Shown here: one piece after another, positions 15,121 to 23,438 of the stretch | Layout: each line of letters starts with the position of its first letter | Position numbering within the stretch: position 1 is the stretch's first letter | Assembly (NCBI GenBank): GCA_934533135.1 | Contig: CAKTBG010000031.1 | Location: 1 to 26,253 of the forward strand | Source of the DNA: an uncultured Faecalibacterium sp. | GTDB lineage: Bacteria; Bacillota; Clostridia; Oscillospirales; Ruminococcaceae | DNA length: 26,253 bases | Direction: 5' to 3' | Program-made: the position numbers and the translations under genes | The notes under the pieces: model-generated | Seen by the model: the letters and a program-made list of their open reading frames with translations, nothing else | Database searches by the model: none | Told to the model about the DNA's origin: nothing

Positions 15121-15609
15121 TCAGGGCTTCTGAGGCGGTTTCCAGCGGGGTTTTCCGGCACGCTGCTCCCGCAGGCGGAGAAAAAACGCCTGCAGAAGTG
15201 CCTGCGCTTCTTCGGCCCGCAGCCCGCGCTCGATCACCGGATGATGGTTGAAGGGCAGCGCAAACAGATCCGTCACCGAACCGCAGCAGCCCGCCTTGGC
15301 GTCTGCCGCACCGTAGACCACCCGCCGGATCCGGCTGTTGAGGATGGCTCCGCTGCACATGGGGCAGGGTTCCAGTGTCACAAAAAGGTCGCACTGCCAC
15401 AGCCGCCAGCCGCCCAGTGCTTTGCAGGCCGCGTCGATGGCCAGCAGCTCGGCGTGGTGCAGGGCGTTTTTGCCCGTTTCCCGGGTGTTGTGGGCTGCGG
15501 CCACGACCTCGCCGTCCTTGGCGATGACCGCCCCCACCGGCACCTCGCCCAGCGCGGCGGCTTCGGCGGCTTCGGCCAGTGCAAGCCCCATCAGTTCATA
15601 ATCCGTCAT
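15121..15609 (-). CDS. tadA: tRNA adenosine(34) deaminase TadA
   Basis: Converts A34 to inosine in tRNA-Arg(ACG), allowing one tRNA to read three codons. 162 residues. The zinc site is complete: H52 and E54 (HHAELLAID), and C82 and C85 (LEPCPMCSG). The substrate-facing GEVPVGAVI and N-H patterns of the family are present. The ATG at 15609 overlaps the stop codon of the upstream CPBP gene (ATGA), with GAGGG nearby, so the two are translationally coupled. A long upstream frame is rejected because it reads through the CPBP gene out of frame. Confidence 0.95.
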   Translation of the reverse strand: MTDYELMGLALAEAAEAAALGEVPVGAVIAKDGEVVAAAHNTRETGKNALHHAELLAIDAACKALGGWRLWQCDLFVTLEPCPMCSGAILNSRIRRVVYGAADAKAGCCGSVTDLFALPFNHHPVIERGLRAEEAQALLQAFFLRLREQRAGKPRWKPPQKP

Positions 15610-16043
15610 CCCATCCCTCTTTCTGCCAGCGTCGCGGCCACGATGATCCCATTGTTCAGCAGGTGGAGCACCAGCCCGGTTCCCAGACCTCCGGTCTGTT
15701 CTGCCGCCCAGCCGAAGATCAGCCCCATCCCAAGGGCATAGCATTTCGCCCGCAGGCTGCCGTGCAGTGCCGCAAACAGCACGGCCTGCAGCCCGATGGC
15801 AGCACCGGCTCCCAGCGGCCGCAGGCACCGCTGCACCCCGCCCCGGAACACCAGTTCTTCCGCTGCCGGGAGGAGCAGGCAGATCCGCAGCAGATCCCCC
15901 GCCCCGCCGATCTCGGCCGTTTCCACTCCGCCGGGGCACAGGAGCGAAAAGCCCGCCGCCATCCCCGCCCAGAGCAGGAAGGCACGGCCTGCCACCCGCA
16001 GTTTTTTGCAATTCAAACGCTCCGCCTCCTGCCGCTGCTCCAT
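15606..16043 (-). CDS. Small CPBP (Abi/CAAX) family intramembrane protease
   Basis: 145-residue membrane protein reduced to the core Abi domain. Motif 1 is EELVFRGGVQR (E62, E63, R67), motif 2 FAALHG (H94) and motif 3 HLLNN (H127, N130), all needed for glutamic intramembrane protease activity. Hydrophobic helices lie at about 20-36, 50-62, 78-94, 100-115 and 120-140. The start is placed at the ATG at 16043: the promoter -10 box ends 20 bp upstream, so the mRNA leader is about 14 nt and has no clear ribosome binding site. A GTG at 16073 would lie upstream of the -10 box. The substrate is unknown; members act in immunity, peptide export or envelope processing. It is cotranscribed with tadA. Confidence 0.85.
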   Translation of the reverse strand: MEQRQEAERLNCKKLRVAGRAFLLWAGMAAGFSLLCPGGVETAEIGGAGDLLRICLLLPAAEELVFRGGVQRCLRPLGAGAAIGLQAVLFAALHGSLRAKCYALGMGLIFGWAAEQTGGLGTGLVLHLLNNGIIVAATLAERGMG

Positions 16044-16063
16044 TTTGCTGAGAATGTGCGGCC

Positions 16064-16092
16064 ATTGTACCACATCCAGACCCCCGGTGCAA
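16064..16092 (-). promoter_or_regulatory. Promoter of the CPBP-tadA operon
   Basis: Minus strand: TTGCAC (16087-16092), a 17-bp spacer and TACAAT (16064-16069). It is very close to the CPBP start codon, giving a leader of about 14 nt. Confidence 0.75.
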
Positions 16093-16142
16093 CCCAAAGC
16101 CCGGGAGTTTCGCGTTCTGTCAAAGTTTTTTACCTCAAGAGA

Positions 16143-16172
16143 TTGACTTTTCAGGGGAAGTTCTGGTATACT
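16143..16172 (+). promoter_or_regulatory. degV promoter
   Basis: TTGACT (16143-16148), an 18-bp spacer and TATACT (16167-16172), 70 bp before the start codon. Confidence 0.75.
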
Positions 16173-16242
16173 TTTCTCGACTTTTTTGTAAAAACGTTGT
16201 TTTGTTTGCCGGGAGTACACGCCCCACGGAGGTAATTCTTGT

Positions 16243-17106
16243 ATGATCCGCATTCTCACCGATTCTGCATCCGACATTCTGCCTGCCGAAGCCGCCGCAC
16301 TGAACATCACCGTCATCCCCCTGAACGTCACCCTCGAGGACGGCACCGTGCTGCGGGACGGCATCGACCTGACCCCCTCGGAATATTATACGCACCTTGC
16401 ATCCTGCCATAAGCTGCCCACCACCAGCCAGCCCAGCCCCGAGCTGTTCGAGCGGTTCTTCACCGAGGCGGCTGCCGCCGGTGACGAGGTCATCGGCATC
16501 TTCCTGTCTCACGCGCTGTCCGGCACCTACCAGTGCGCCAAGCTTGCTGCAGACCTCTCCAATGTGGACAATGTCCTGTTCGTAGACTCTGCTTCGGTCT
16601 GCCTTGGCGAGGCTCTGCTGGTTCGTCTGGCCGTCCATCTGCGGGATTCCGGCAAGACCGCCGGGCAGATCGTATCCATCCTTGAGCACGCCAAGGAGCA
16701 TCTGCACCTCGTTGCCGCCATCGACGACCTGAAATACCTGCGCAAGGGCGGCCGTCTGTCCGCCGCCGTCGCTGTGGCCGGCGGGATGCTGGGCATCAAG
16801 CCCCTGATCGCCATTCAGGAGGGCAAGGTCGTCATGGCCGGCAAAGCCCGCGGCCTGCCCGGTGCGTATGTGGCACTGTTCAAGAAGATCGAGGAGATGG
16901 GCGGCATCCACCCCTCCTTCGCCGCGCTTGCCGGTTACACGGTCAGCCCCCGGGAGATCGCCCCGCTCCAGACCTATCTGTGCGACAACCTCCACCTCGA
17001 GCAGCCCCTCACCCACCAGATCGGCTGCGTCATCGGCACCCACGCCGGCCCCGGTGCCTTCGGCATCGCGTTCTTTGACAACGATCTGGTTCTGGAATCC
17101 CTCTGA
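16243..17106 (+). CDS. DegV family fatty-acid-binding protein (FakB-like)
   Basis: Binds a fatty acid and, in the FakAB system, presents it to the kinase FakA for phosphorylation and entry into phospholipid synthesis. 287 residues, normal for the family. Visible signatures are the N-terminal RILTDSASDI, the LPTTSQPSPE loop that covers the head group, SHALSGTYQ, DLKYLRKGGRLS, GIKPLI and the C-terminal GTHAGPGAFGIAFF. GGAGGT precedes the ATG. No fakA is adjacent. Which acyl chain it binds cannot be told. Confidence 0.94.
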   Translation: MIRILTDSASDILPAEAAALNITVIPLNVTLEDGTVLRDGIDLTPSEYYTHLASCHKLPTTSQPSPELFERFFTEAAAAGDEVIGIFLSHALSGTYQCAKLAADLSNVDNVLFVDSASVCLGEALLVRLAVHLRDSGKTAGQIVSILEHAKEHLHLVAAIDDLKYLRKGGRLSAAVAVAGGMLGIKPLIAIQEGKVVMAGKARGLPGAYVALFKKIEEMGGIHPSFAALAGYTVSPREIAPLQTYLCDNLHLEQPLTHQIGCVIGTHAGPGAFGIAFFDNDLVLESL

Positions 17107-17111
17107 TCCAT

Positions 17112-17158
17112 AAAAAACGCCCTCGGAAACCGGTTTTTGCGGCTTCCGAGGGCGTTTT
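17112..17158. terminator. Bidirectional terminator between degV and the TSUP gene
   Basis: AACGCCCTCGGAA...TTCCGAGGGCGTT stem with six A before it and TTTTT after it, between convergent genes. Confidence 0.9.
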
Positions 17159-17165
17159 TGCGTTT

Positions 17166-17945
17166 TTACAGCACCGCGTCCGAAAGGATCTTCGCCAGCA
17201 GGAGTACGAGCACCACCAGCATCATGGGGCGGATGAACTTTGCACCGCTTTTCAGGGCAAAGTGGGAGCCCAGCAGGTTGCCCACGATGCCGCTGACGGC
17301 GCACGGGATGCCCACCGAGAAGACCACCAGCCCGCTCATCAGATAGGTGATGAGGCTGGCATAGTTGCTGGCCAGATTGAGCACCTTGGCATTGCCGTTG
17401 GCCGTCCGCAGGTCAAAGCCCATCAGGGTGGTGAAGGCGATGATGGCAAAGGTTCCGGTGCCCGGCCCGAAAATGCCGTCGTACAGGCCGATGGCAAGCC
17501 CGATGCCGAGGGCAATGGCGGTCTTTTTGGGGGTCAGAATGCCGTCATCCTTGTTTTCATCCGGGAGTTTCCGCCGCCAGAGGATCAGCACCGCCGCGAT
17601 GGGCAGGATGATCAGCATCATCGCCCGGAGCATTTCGTCGCTGAGCAGCAGCACGATGTGGGATCCCAGCGCACTGCCCGCAAAGCTGCCGACCGCCGCC
17701 AGAATGCCGATCTTCACGTTCATGGCACCCTTTTTGAAAAAGCTCACCGTCGCAAAGGTGGTGCCGCAGGCTGCGCTGAACTTGTTGGTTCCGTAGGTGT
17801 AGTGGACCGGCAGGCCTGCAAAGAGATAGGCCGGCAGGCTGATGAGCCCGCCGCCGCCCGCCGCCGAGTCCACAAACCCGGCAAACCCGGTCATCCCCAT
17901 CAGAAACAAGAGCATGGGCAGCGAAATTTGTATACTATCCGTCAT
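17166..17945 (-). CDS. TSUP (TauE/SafE) family membrane transporter
   Basis: Probable exporter or importer of a small organic or sulfur-containing anion such as sulfite, sulfonate or sulfoacetate; the substrate cannot be read. 259 residues with about eight hydrophobic helices in two repeats, each opened by a Gly-rich turn: GFVDSAAGGGG (near 23-33) and GLYDGIFGPGTGTF (near 152-165). A short charged loop between the halves holds RRKLPDENKDD. GAGGG precedes the ATG. It lies 21 bp after the dipeptidase stop codon on the same strand, so the two are probably one operon. Confidence 0.92.
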   Translation of the reverse strand: MTDSIQISLPMLLFLMGMTGFAGFVDSAAGGGGLISLPAYLFAGLPVHYTYGTNKFSAACGTTFATVSFFKKGAMNVKIGILAAVGSFAGSALGSHIVLLLSDEMLRAMMLIILPIAAVLILWRRKLPDENKDDGILTPKKTAIALGIGLAIGLYDGIFGPGTGTFAIIAFTTLMGFDLRTANGNAKVLNLASNYASLITYLMSGLVVFSVGIPCAVSGIVGNLLGSHFALKSGAKFIRPMMLVVLVLLLAKILSDAVL

Positions 17946-17966
17946 ATTTCCCTCTATATTATTTTT

Positions 17967-18971
17967 TTACAAGTTTTCCTCAAAGAACCGCCGGGCGTTC
18001 CGCCAGAAGATCTGCTCCACCTCATCCTCGGTAAAGCCCTCTTTGCGCAGGGCGTCGGCCAGCAGCGGCATCTTGTCGCAGCTGGCGATCTCAAGGTTGC
18101 CGCCGATGCCGTCGAAATCGCTGCCGAGGGCGATCATCTCGATGCCGCCCACCTGCTTGAAATGCGCCGCGTGCTTCGCCATCAGAGCCGCCGTGCTCCG
18201 GCAAAGCTCCGGGGCAGGCTGATCGTCAAGGAAGGCCGCGCAGTAGTTCAGACCCGACAGGCCGCCCCGCTCTGCAATGGCGCGGATCATCGCATCCGTC
18301 AGATTGCGGCAGTGGGGTGCCAGTGCCCGGCAGTTGGAGTGGCTGGCCACAAAGGGCCGGGTGCTGTGCTCTGCAATATCCCAGAAGCCCTTGTCCGACA
18401 GATGGCTCACATCGGCAATGATGTGCAGCCGCTCCATCTCCGCCAGAAATGCAAAGCCCGTTTCCGTCAGACCCGTTTCGGTATTGGGCTGGCAGGGCCA
18501 GAGCCGGTGTGCCCCGGTGCTGGGGATCACGTTGGGGCTGGCCAGCTCGTTTTCGTGGTTCCACGTCAGGGTCATCATCCGGACGCCCAGCTCATACATC
18601 CGGCGCAGCACGCCGAGACTCCCCTTGCAGACGCCGCCCTCCTCGATGGTCAGCATTCCGCTGATCTTCCCGGCTTCGGCATTCTTCCGGATGTCGGCCG
18701 CCGTGTAGACCGGCGCGATCCGATCCGCATACTTTGCCATGATCCGCTTGAACACGTCGATCTCTTCCAGTGCCGTCACCAGCGGATCCGCCCCCGGCGT
18801 TTTGTCGCCCAGATTGACGAATGCCGCAAAGCATTGGAGCATATAATCTCCCTTCTGTAATCTTTCAAGATCAATATGCCCGCTGTTTTTTTCAAAGCAG
18901 GCGGGTCTGCCTTCTTTTTCGGCATTGCGCAGCACGCTCAGGGTGTCGCAGTGGAGATCCCAGACTTTCAT
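17967..18971 (-). CDS. Membrane dipeptidase (peptidase family M19)
   Basis: Zinc dipeptidase with an amidohydrolase fold, related to renal dipeptidase, likely cleaving dipeptides, possibly with a D-residue. 334 residues. Visible metal and active-site motifs are LHCDTL (H7, D9), the IEEGG glutamate (about residue 111), DVSHLSDKGFWD, SHSNCRAL and GSDFDGI. Despite the family name there is no signal peptide or membrane segment, so this is a cytoplasmic enzyme. AAAGGA precedes the ATG. It sits between the SNF2 gene (40 bp upstream) and the TSUP gene (21 bp downstream). Just before it, a 13-bp unit (CGACCCAAAAAGR on the minus strand) is present twice in tandem. Confidence 0.94.
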   Translation of the reverse strand: MKVWDLHCDTLSVLRNAEKEGRPACFEKNSGHIDLERLQKGDYMLQCFAAFVNLGDKTPGADPLVTALEEIDVFKRIMAKYADRIAPVYTAADIRKNAEAGKISGMLTIEEGGVCKGSLGVLRRMYELGVRMMTLTWNHENELASPNVIPSTGAHRLWPCQPNTETGLTETGFAFLAEMERLHIIADVSHLSDKGFWDIAEHSTRPFVASHSNCRALAPHCRNLTDAMIRAIAERGGLSGLNYCAAFLDDQPAPELCRSTAALMAKHAAHFKQVGGIEMIALGSDFDGIGGNLEIASCDKMPLLADALRKEGFTEDEVEQIFWRNARRFFEENL

Positions 18972-19011
18972 TGTTCTCGTCCTTTCCTTTTTGGGTCGTC
19001 TTTTTGGGTCG

Positions 19012-22000
19012 TTATGTTTCGGCTTCCAGCAGTTCCAGCAGCTCGTCCGGCTTCATCGAGAGGATGGCTCCATCGGCGGAGCCGGTCACGGTGTCGGCCA
19101 GATCCTGTTTCGCCTGCTGCAATTCCACGATCTTTTCCTCAATGGTATCCTGTGCGATCAGCTTGTACACCTGCACCGGATTTTGCTGGCCGATGCGGTA
19201 TGCGCGGTCGGTGGCCTGATTCTGCGCCGCCACATTCCACCACGGGTCGTAGTGGATCACGATGTCTGCTGCCGTCAGGTTCAGGCCGGTGCCGCCCGCC
19301 CGCAGCGAGATCAGGAACACGCTGACCTCGCCGCCATTGAAGCGGCGCACCAGCTCGGCGCGGACCGGCTTGGGCGTAGAGCCTTGGAGCGTGAAGTGGC
19401 TGACGCCCTCCTCGTCCAGACGCTTGGCCAGCAGATCCAGCATCGACGTGAACTGGCTGAACAGCAGGATGCGGTGCCCGCCCTCCACGGCTGAGGTCAC
19501 CAGCTCGGTGCAGGCATCCAGCTTCGCACTGCCGCCCGCCCAGTTGTCGGCGATGAGCCGCGGGTCGCAGCAGATCTCCCGCAGCCGCATCAGGACGGCA
19601 AATACCGCCATCTTGTCCTCAGGCTTCGCCGCTTTCAGCTTTTCCCGCGCATCCACCACCGCGGCAAGGTAGAGCTTCCGCTGCTGCTCCTCCAGCTCGA
19701 TGCGGTAGACGTTCTCCGTCTTGGGCGGCAGCTCTTTCAGCACCTCCGACTTCATCCGCCGGAGGATGAAGGGGCCGGTCAGCTGGTTCAGCCGCCGGGC
19801 GGCCGTTGGGTCCTTCTCCTGCACGATGGGCTTCTCGAACCGGGCACAGAAACTCTTGTACGAGGGCAGATAGCCCGGCATCAGGAAGGAGAAGATGCTC
19901 CACATCTCTCCCAGCCTGTTTTCCACAGGCGTGCCGGTCAGCGCGAACCGCACCCGGCTGTGGATCTGGCAGACCGCCTTGTATTTCTGGGTGGTGTGGT
20001 TCTTGATGGCCTGCGCCTCATCGAGGATGCAGGCATAAAACGCCTGCGCTTCGTAGAGGTCTGCATCCCGGCGCAGCAGATCGTAGCTGGTCACCACCAA
20101 ATCGGCGTCCGCCCAGCCCCCGGCCAGCTCTGCCCGGTGCGCGGCGTCGCCGTCCACCACAACGCATTGCAGCTCCGGCGTGAACTTTTTGCACTCTTCG
20201 GCCCAGTTCAGCACCAGCGAGGCCGGGCAGACAATGAGGTTCGGCAGCAGCGGCTTGTCTGCATCGCCCTGCCGGATCTCCTTCATGGCCAGCAGGTAGC
20301 TGAGCACCTGCACCGTCTTGCCAAGACCCATATCGTCGGCGAGGATGCCGCCCATCCCATAGCCGTCCAATGTCCGCAGCCAGCGGTAACCATCCCGCTG
20401 GTACTTGCGCAGCACTTTGCGCAGGGATTCCGGCGGGGTATACTCGCTGTCCTTGACGGCATGGAAGCTCCGGCTGATCCGCCGGAACGCATCATCCCGG
20501 TTGAAACGCACTTCGCTCTGCCCCGACAACGCCCAATCCAGGCTGGGCGCGCGGTAAAGCGGCAGCTGGGCGTGGTTCTGCCCCAGCTTTGCGCCCGACA
20601 GTTCCAGTGTCTCGTTCAGCTCGTCCAGCACTTCCAGCGAATCGTCCAGCCGGAGCAGGCGGCCATCCCGCAGGCGGTGATAGCGTTTTTTCTGGTGGAG
20701 CGACTTCAGCAGGCTCTTCAGTTCCCCGATCGGGAACGCGCCGGTGTCCACCTCAAGGTCGAGGACGCTGCCCTGCACCGACACGCCCACCGAGATCTTG
20801 GGCGGTGCCACCTGCAGATTCCGGAAAGCGTCGCTCAGGTAGACTTCGCCCTCCCCCATCAGGGCCGGCACACCCTCTTCCAGAAAGGTGTATACCGTGT
20901 CCTCGTCGTAGGTGCTGTACTGCCGCGCCACGCCGTTTTCCCGCACGTCGGTGCTGGGTTCCAGATAGGTCGCCAGCAGCCGGGCTGCGCGGCGTTCGGC
21001 ACGGGCATCCCGCATCAGCCCCTCCGGTTCTTCCGTGGGGGTGACACGGTCTTCCCCATACAAAAACTCCACATGAGCCGTGATCGCCCCCATCTGGGGA
21101 GCGTCGAGATAAAACTGCACCACCGGTTCCAGCGGGATCTGATTCAGCAGCAGCCGGTCGGGGTCTTCGATGGTCAGATTGGGGCCCAGCTCCGGCAGGA
21201 CAAAGCTGCAAAAATCCGTTGCATCCTTGGTGGTAAAGAACAATCCGCCGCCGCTCAGCGAATCCACAGCCGGCATCATCCGGGCGGTCTCTTTGTTCCG
21301 CACCTGCCAGAGGGTATCCTCGTTGTACAGATAGTCAAAATCCAGTCCGTGGTAGATGGACAGCCGCGGCCGCAGGGCGATCCAGACCCCGCCCTTCCGC
21401 CGCCCCACCTTCATGGTCAGGGCGGGCAGGCCTTTTTTCAGTTGATAGCCGCCCACCTGCCCCATCGGTTCGTAGAGAGCCACCAGCGCGTCGAAGATCT
21501 CGCCGGTCAGGGGTTCGCTTCCGGCCGGCGCACCGCCCAGCGACACGCCGTTGTATCTCTGAAATGCCTCCATGCTGCCGCGGGCGTTGCTCTGGCGGCG
21601 CAAAAGCTGCAAAAGCTGCTGTGCTTCGGAGGTAAAGGCATCCCACCGGTGGACAAAGGCCAGCGACTTGCCGTAACTGACGCTCCGCTCCCGTTCAATG
21701 TCCTCCAGCAGCTTCGGGATGCTTTTGATCACATACTGCCGTCCTCCGTCCGAAATGCGGAGCCGGAGGGTGGGGCGGCCGGGATATTCCAGATTCAGTT
21801 CCGGCTCCAGCTCGGCAAACGCTCTCCGCTGGTTCATCCCGGCCGGAATGGTGTCCAGATCGGCCAACGCCTCGCCCTGATAGGTTCGCAGCAGGTCTTT
21901 TGCCTGCCAATCGGATTCCGGCTCATCCTCCCGCCATTTCTGCCCGAACAGCATCTCCAGACCGGAAGCATAGCCATCTCTTCTGGCAGGCTCCGGCGGC

Positions 22001-22377
22001 GGTTTCTGGGGCAGATTGGCTGCCCCCCGCACCACGCCCGGAATGCTTTCGGGCGGCTTCTTTGGCTCCGGCATCTTTTTCTGGCCGGACATCGGGTTCT
22101 CATCGCAGTCCACCAGCAGCAGCGCACCGATGTGCTTGCAGTAGTCGCCCTCGCCGTTCTGGTTGTAGGGGCAGCTGCAGGATGCGCTGACAAAGGTGCC
22201 GTTGGCACGCAGCCAGACCTGCGTCTCATAGAGGTCGGTGCCGTCCACCAATGCCGTCAGATGCCGCACGCCCTTGCCGTTCGTCTCACAGTCCATGGAC
22301 ACGACATGGCTTTGGTATCGTTTTGCCCGCGCAAAAATCGTATCGCCCAGCAGATCCCGGATCTCCTCTTTATCCAC
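19012..22377 (-). CDS. SWIM zinc finger and SNF2 family ATP-dependent helicase/translocase
   Basis: 1121-residue Swi2/Snf2 ATPase of the HepA/RapA-like bacterial branch, a double-stranded DNA translocase that may remodel protein-DNA complexes. Order: SWIM zinc finger with CxCx10CxH (C67, C69, C80, H82), a poorly conserved linker (about 90-190), the bacterial SNF2-associated region (about 190-640), the SNF2 N-lobe with Walker A DDMGLGKT (near 682), DEAQ (near 786) and LTGTPVEN (near 815), then the helicase C lobe with LLFSQFTSMLD, LISLRAGGTGLNLT and the ATDRAYRIGQ arginine-finger motif. The start is GTG at 22377, preceded by a GGGGGGAAGG purine run. No linked methylase or nuclease of the DISARM or similar defence systems is present, so a housekeeping role is more likely. 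Confidence 0.95.
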   Translation of the reverse strand: MDKEEIRDLLGDTIFARAKRYQSHVVSMDCETNGKGVRHLTALVDGTDLYETQVWLRANGTFVSASCSCPYNQNGEGDYCKHIGALLLVDCDENPMSGQKKMPEPKKPPESIPGVVRGAANLPQKPPPEPARRDGYASGLEMLFGQKWREDEPESDWQAKDLLRTYQGEALADLDTIPAGMNQRRAFAELEPELNLEYPGRPTLRLRISDGGRQYVIKSIPKLLEDIERERSVSYGKSLAFVHRWDAFTSEAQQLLQLLRRQSNARGSMEAFQRYNGVSLGGAPAGSEPLTGEIFDALVALYEPMGQVGGYQLKKGLPALTMKVGRRKGGVWIALRPRLSIYHGLDFDYLYNEDTLWQVRNKETARMMPAVDSLSGGGLFFTTKDATDFCSFVLPELGPNLTIEDPDRLLLNQIPLEPVVQFYLDAPQMGAITAHVEFLYGEDRVTPTEEPEGLMRDARAERRAARLLATYLEPSTDVRENGVARQYSTYDEDTVYTFLEEGVPALMGEGEVYLSDAFRNLQVAPPKISVGVSVQGSVLDLEVDTGAFPIGELKSLLKSLHQKKRYHRLRDGRLLRLDDSLEVLDELNETLELSGAKLGQNHAQLPLYRAPSLDWALSGQSEVRFNRDDAFRRISRSFHAVKDSEYTPPESLRKVLRKYQRDGYRWLRTLDGYGMGGILADDMGLGKTVQVLSYLLAMKEIRQGDADKPLLPNLIVCPASLVLNWAEECKKFTPELQCVVVDGDAAHRAELAGGWADADLVVTSYDLLRRDADLYEAQAFYACILDEAQAIKNHTTQKYKAVCQIHSRVRFALTGTPVENRLGEMWSIFSFLMPGYLPSYKSFCARFEKPIVQEKDPTAARRLNQLTGPFILRRMKSEVLKELPPKTENVYRIELEEQQRKLYLAAVVDAREKLKAAKPEDKMAVFAVLMRLREICCDPRLIADNWAGGSAKLDACTELVTSAVEGGHRILLFSQFTSMLDLLAKRLDEEGVSHFTLQGSTPKPVRAELVRRFNGGEVSVFLISLRAGGTGLNLTAADIVIHYDPWWNVAAQNQATDRAYRIGQQNPVQVYKLIAQDTIEEKIVELQQAKQDLADTVTGSADGAILSMKPDELLELLEAET

Positions 22378-22410
22378 AGGCCTTCCCCCCTTCGTGCGCC
22401 CTATTGATTA

Positions 22411-22439
22411 AGAATACCGCACCCCTCGGGCAGATGCAA
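22411..22439 (-). promoter_or_regulatory. Promoter of the SNF2 gene
   Basis: Minus strand: TTGCAT (22434-22439), a 17-bp spacer and TATTCT (22411-22416), 34 bp before the GTG start. Confidence 0.68.
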
Positions 22440-22450
22440 GGGATTTGCAG

Positions 22451-22487
22451 AAAAAACTCCTGCACCCATGGCAAGGTGCAGGAGTTT
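22451..22487 (-). terminator. Terminator after the histidine kinase gene
   Basis: Minus strand: AAACTCCTGCACC...GGTGCAGGAGTTT followed by TTTTTT. It begins 16 bases past the kinase stop codon, so the truncated kinase is the natural end of the transcript. Confidence 0.9.
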
Positions 22488-22502
22488 CATCTCAGAACGG
22501 CC

Positions 22503-23438
22503 TTATTTTTGTGTCTTGAATTTCAGCGGCATCTGCACCTCGGCACGGATCTTCAGCAGATAGTTCCGCGTCCGCTCAGTGCTGCGCAGGATGGCGTCCA
22601 CCTGCTCTTTTTGTTGGGCGGTCAGATCGTCCTCAGCCAGCAGCTCCGCGTTGCCCTCGATGATGCTCAGGGGCGTTTTCAACTCGTGGGAAAGCTGGAT
22701 GATCTGCTCCCGCTGCTTTTGCTCCAGGACCCACTGCTTCTGCAGGCTGCCCGTCAGCTCCTGCCCCATCCGCTGCAGTGCGTTCAGGGCTTCGTCGTAC
22801 TCCCGGACTTTCGCACCGGTAAAGGCTACGCCGTCCAGCCCCTTTTTCTCGGCCACCTTCCGGGAGGCTTCGGTCAGCCTGCCCGTCTCCACGGCCAGAA
22901 ATTTCGCCGTCCGGTGGGTGCATCCCGCGAGCACCCCCACCAGCAGCAGGATCCCCGCCAGAATGTGGCAGGTCTGCACATCCGGCAGTTTCCCGCGCAG
23001 GGCGGGGTCTGCATAGGGCACGGAATAGTCGAATTGGAACAGACAGCGCGTGCCGTCTTTCAGTTCCGCGCTCATGTAATACTGCGTATAGAAGAGAACG
23101 CTTCCCCCCTGCGTGCCGCCGCGCTCGTACTGCAACGCTTTTTGCAGATGCCTGCCGTCCATGTTCGTCCGGAGCAGCTCGTTCCCGTCAAACAATGCGT
23201 ATCGGCAGAGCGGATCGAACCCGGCGTCGTCAAAACGTTCCGCCGTCATCTCCGAAACCCTCTGCACCGCCTTCACGGTGGCATTTGCGGCCGCGTCTGC
23301 CGGCAGAAACAGCCCGCTGCCGATCAACAAAAGCAGCCCTATAAACCACAGAACCGCCGCCAGAACGCAGGACACCGCACACAGAGCCAGATACCGGAGC
23401 AGGACGCTCCGCAGGGAGATCAGTTTTCGCTTTTCCAT
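22503..23438 (-). CDS. Sensor histidine kinase lacking the ATPase domain (truncated)
   Basis: 311-residue membrane sensor. TM1 about 12-45, an extracytoplasmic loop (about 46-155), TM2 about 156-173, a HAMP-like linker, then the HisKA dimerisation helices with phosphoacceptor H251 in QLSHELKTPLS. The protein stops only 60 residues after this histidine, at the end of the second HisKA helix. The N, G1, F and G2 boxes of the HATPase_c domain are all missing, and the terminator follows at once, so no remnant remains downstream. It cannot phosphorylate itself; it may be a decayed gene, a phosphatase-only or phosphotransfer partner, or may work with another kinase. The start ATG overlaps the end of the regulator gene by 19 bp; GGGGAG is upstream. 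Confidence 0.85.
   Translation of the reverse strand: MEKRKLISLRSVLLRYLALCAVSCVLAAVLWFIGLLLLIGSGLFLPADAAANATVKAVQRVSEMTAERFDDAGFDPLCRYALFDGNELLRTNMDGRHLQKALQYERGGTQGGSVLFYTQYYMSAELKDGTRCLFQFDYSVPYADPALRGKLPDVQTCHILAGILLLVGVLAGCTHRTAKFLAVETGRLTEASRKVAEKKGLDGVAFTGAKVREYDEALNALQRMGQELTGSLQKQWVLEQKQREQIIQLSHELKTPLSIIEGNAELLAEDDLTAQQKEQVDAILRSTERTRNYLLKIRAEVQMPLKFKTQK

Noticed and set aside
19012..22377. SNF2 gene as part of a defence island
   Set aside because: Neighbours are a dipeptidase, a transporter and a two-component system; no nuclease, methylase or other defence partner is present.
19960..22407. 815-residue open frame on the plus strand
   Set aside because: Antisense to the SNF2 gene. 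The helicase motifs are all on the minus strand and the plus frame has no recognisable domain.
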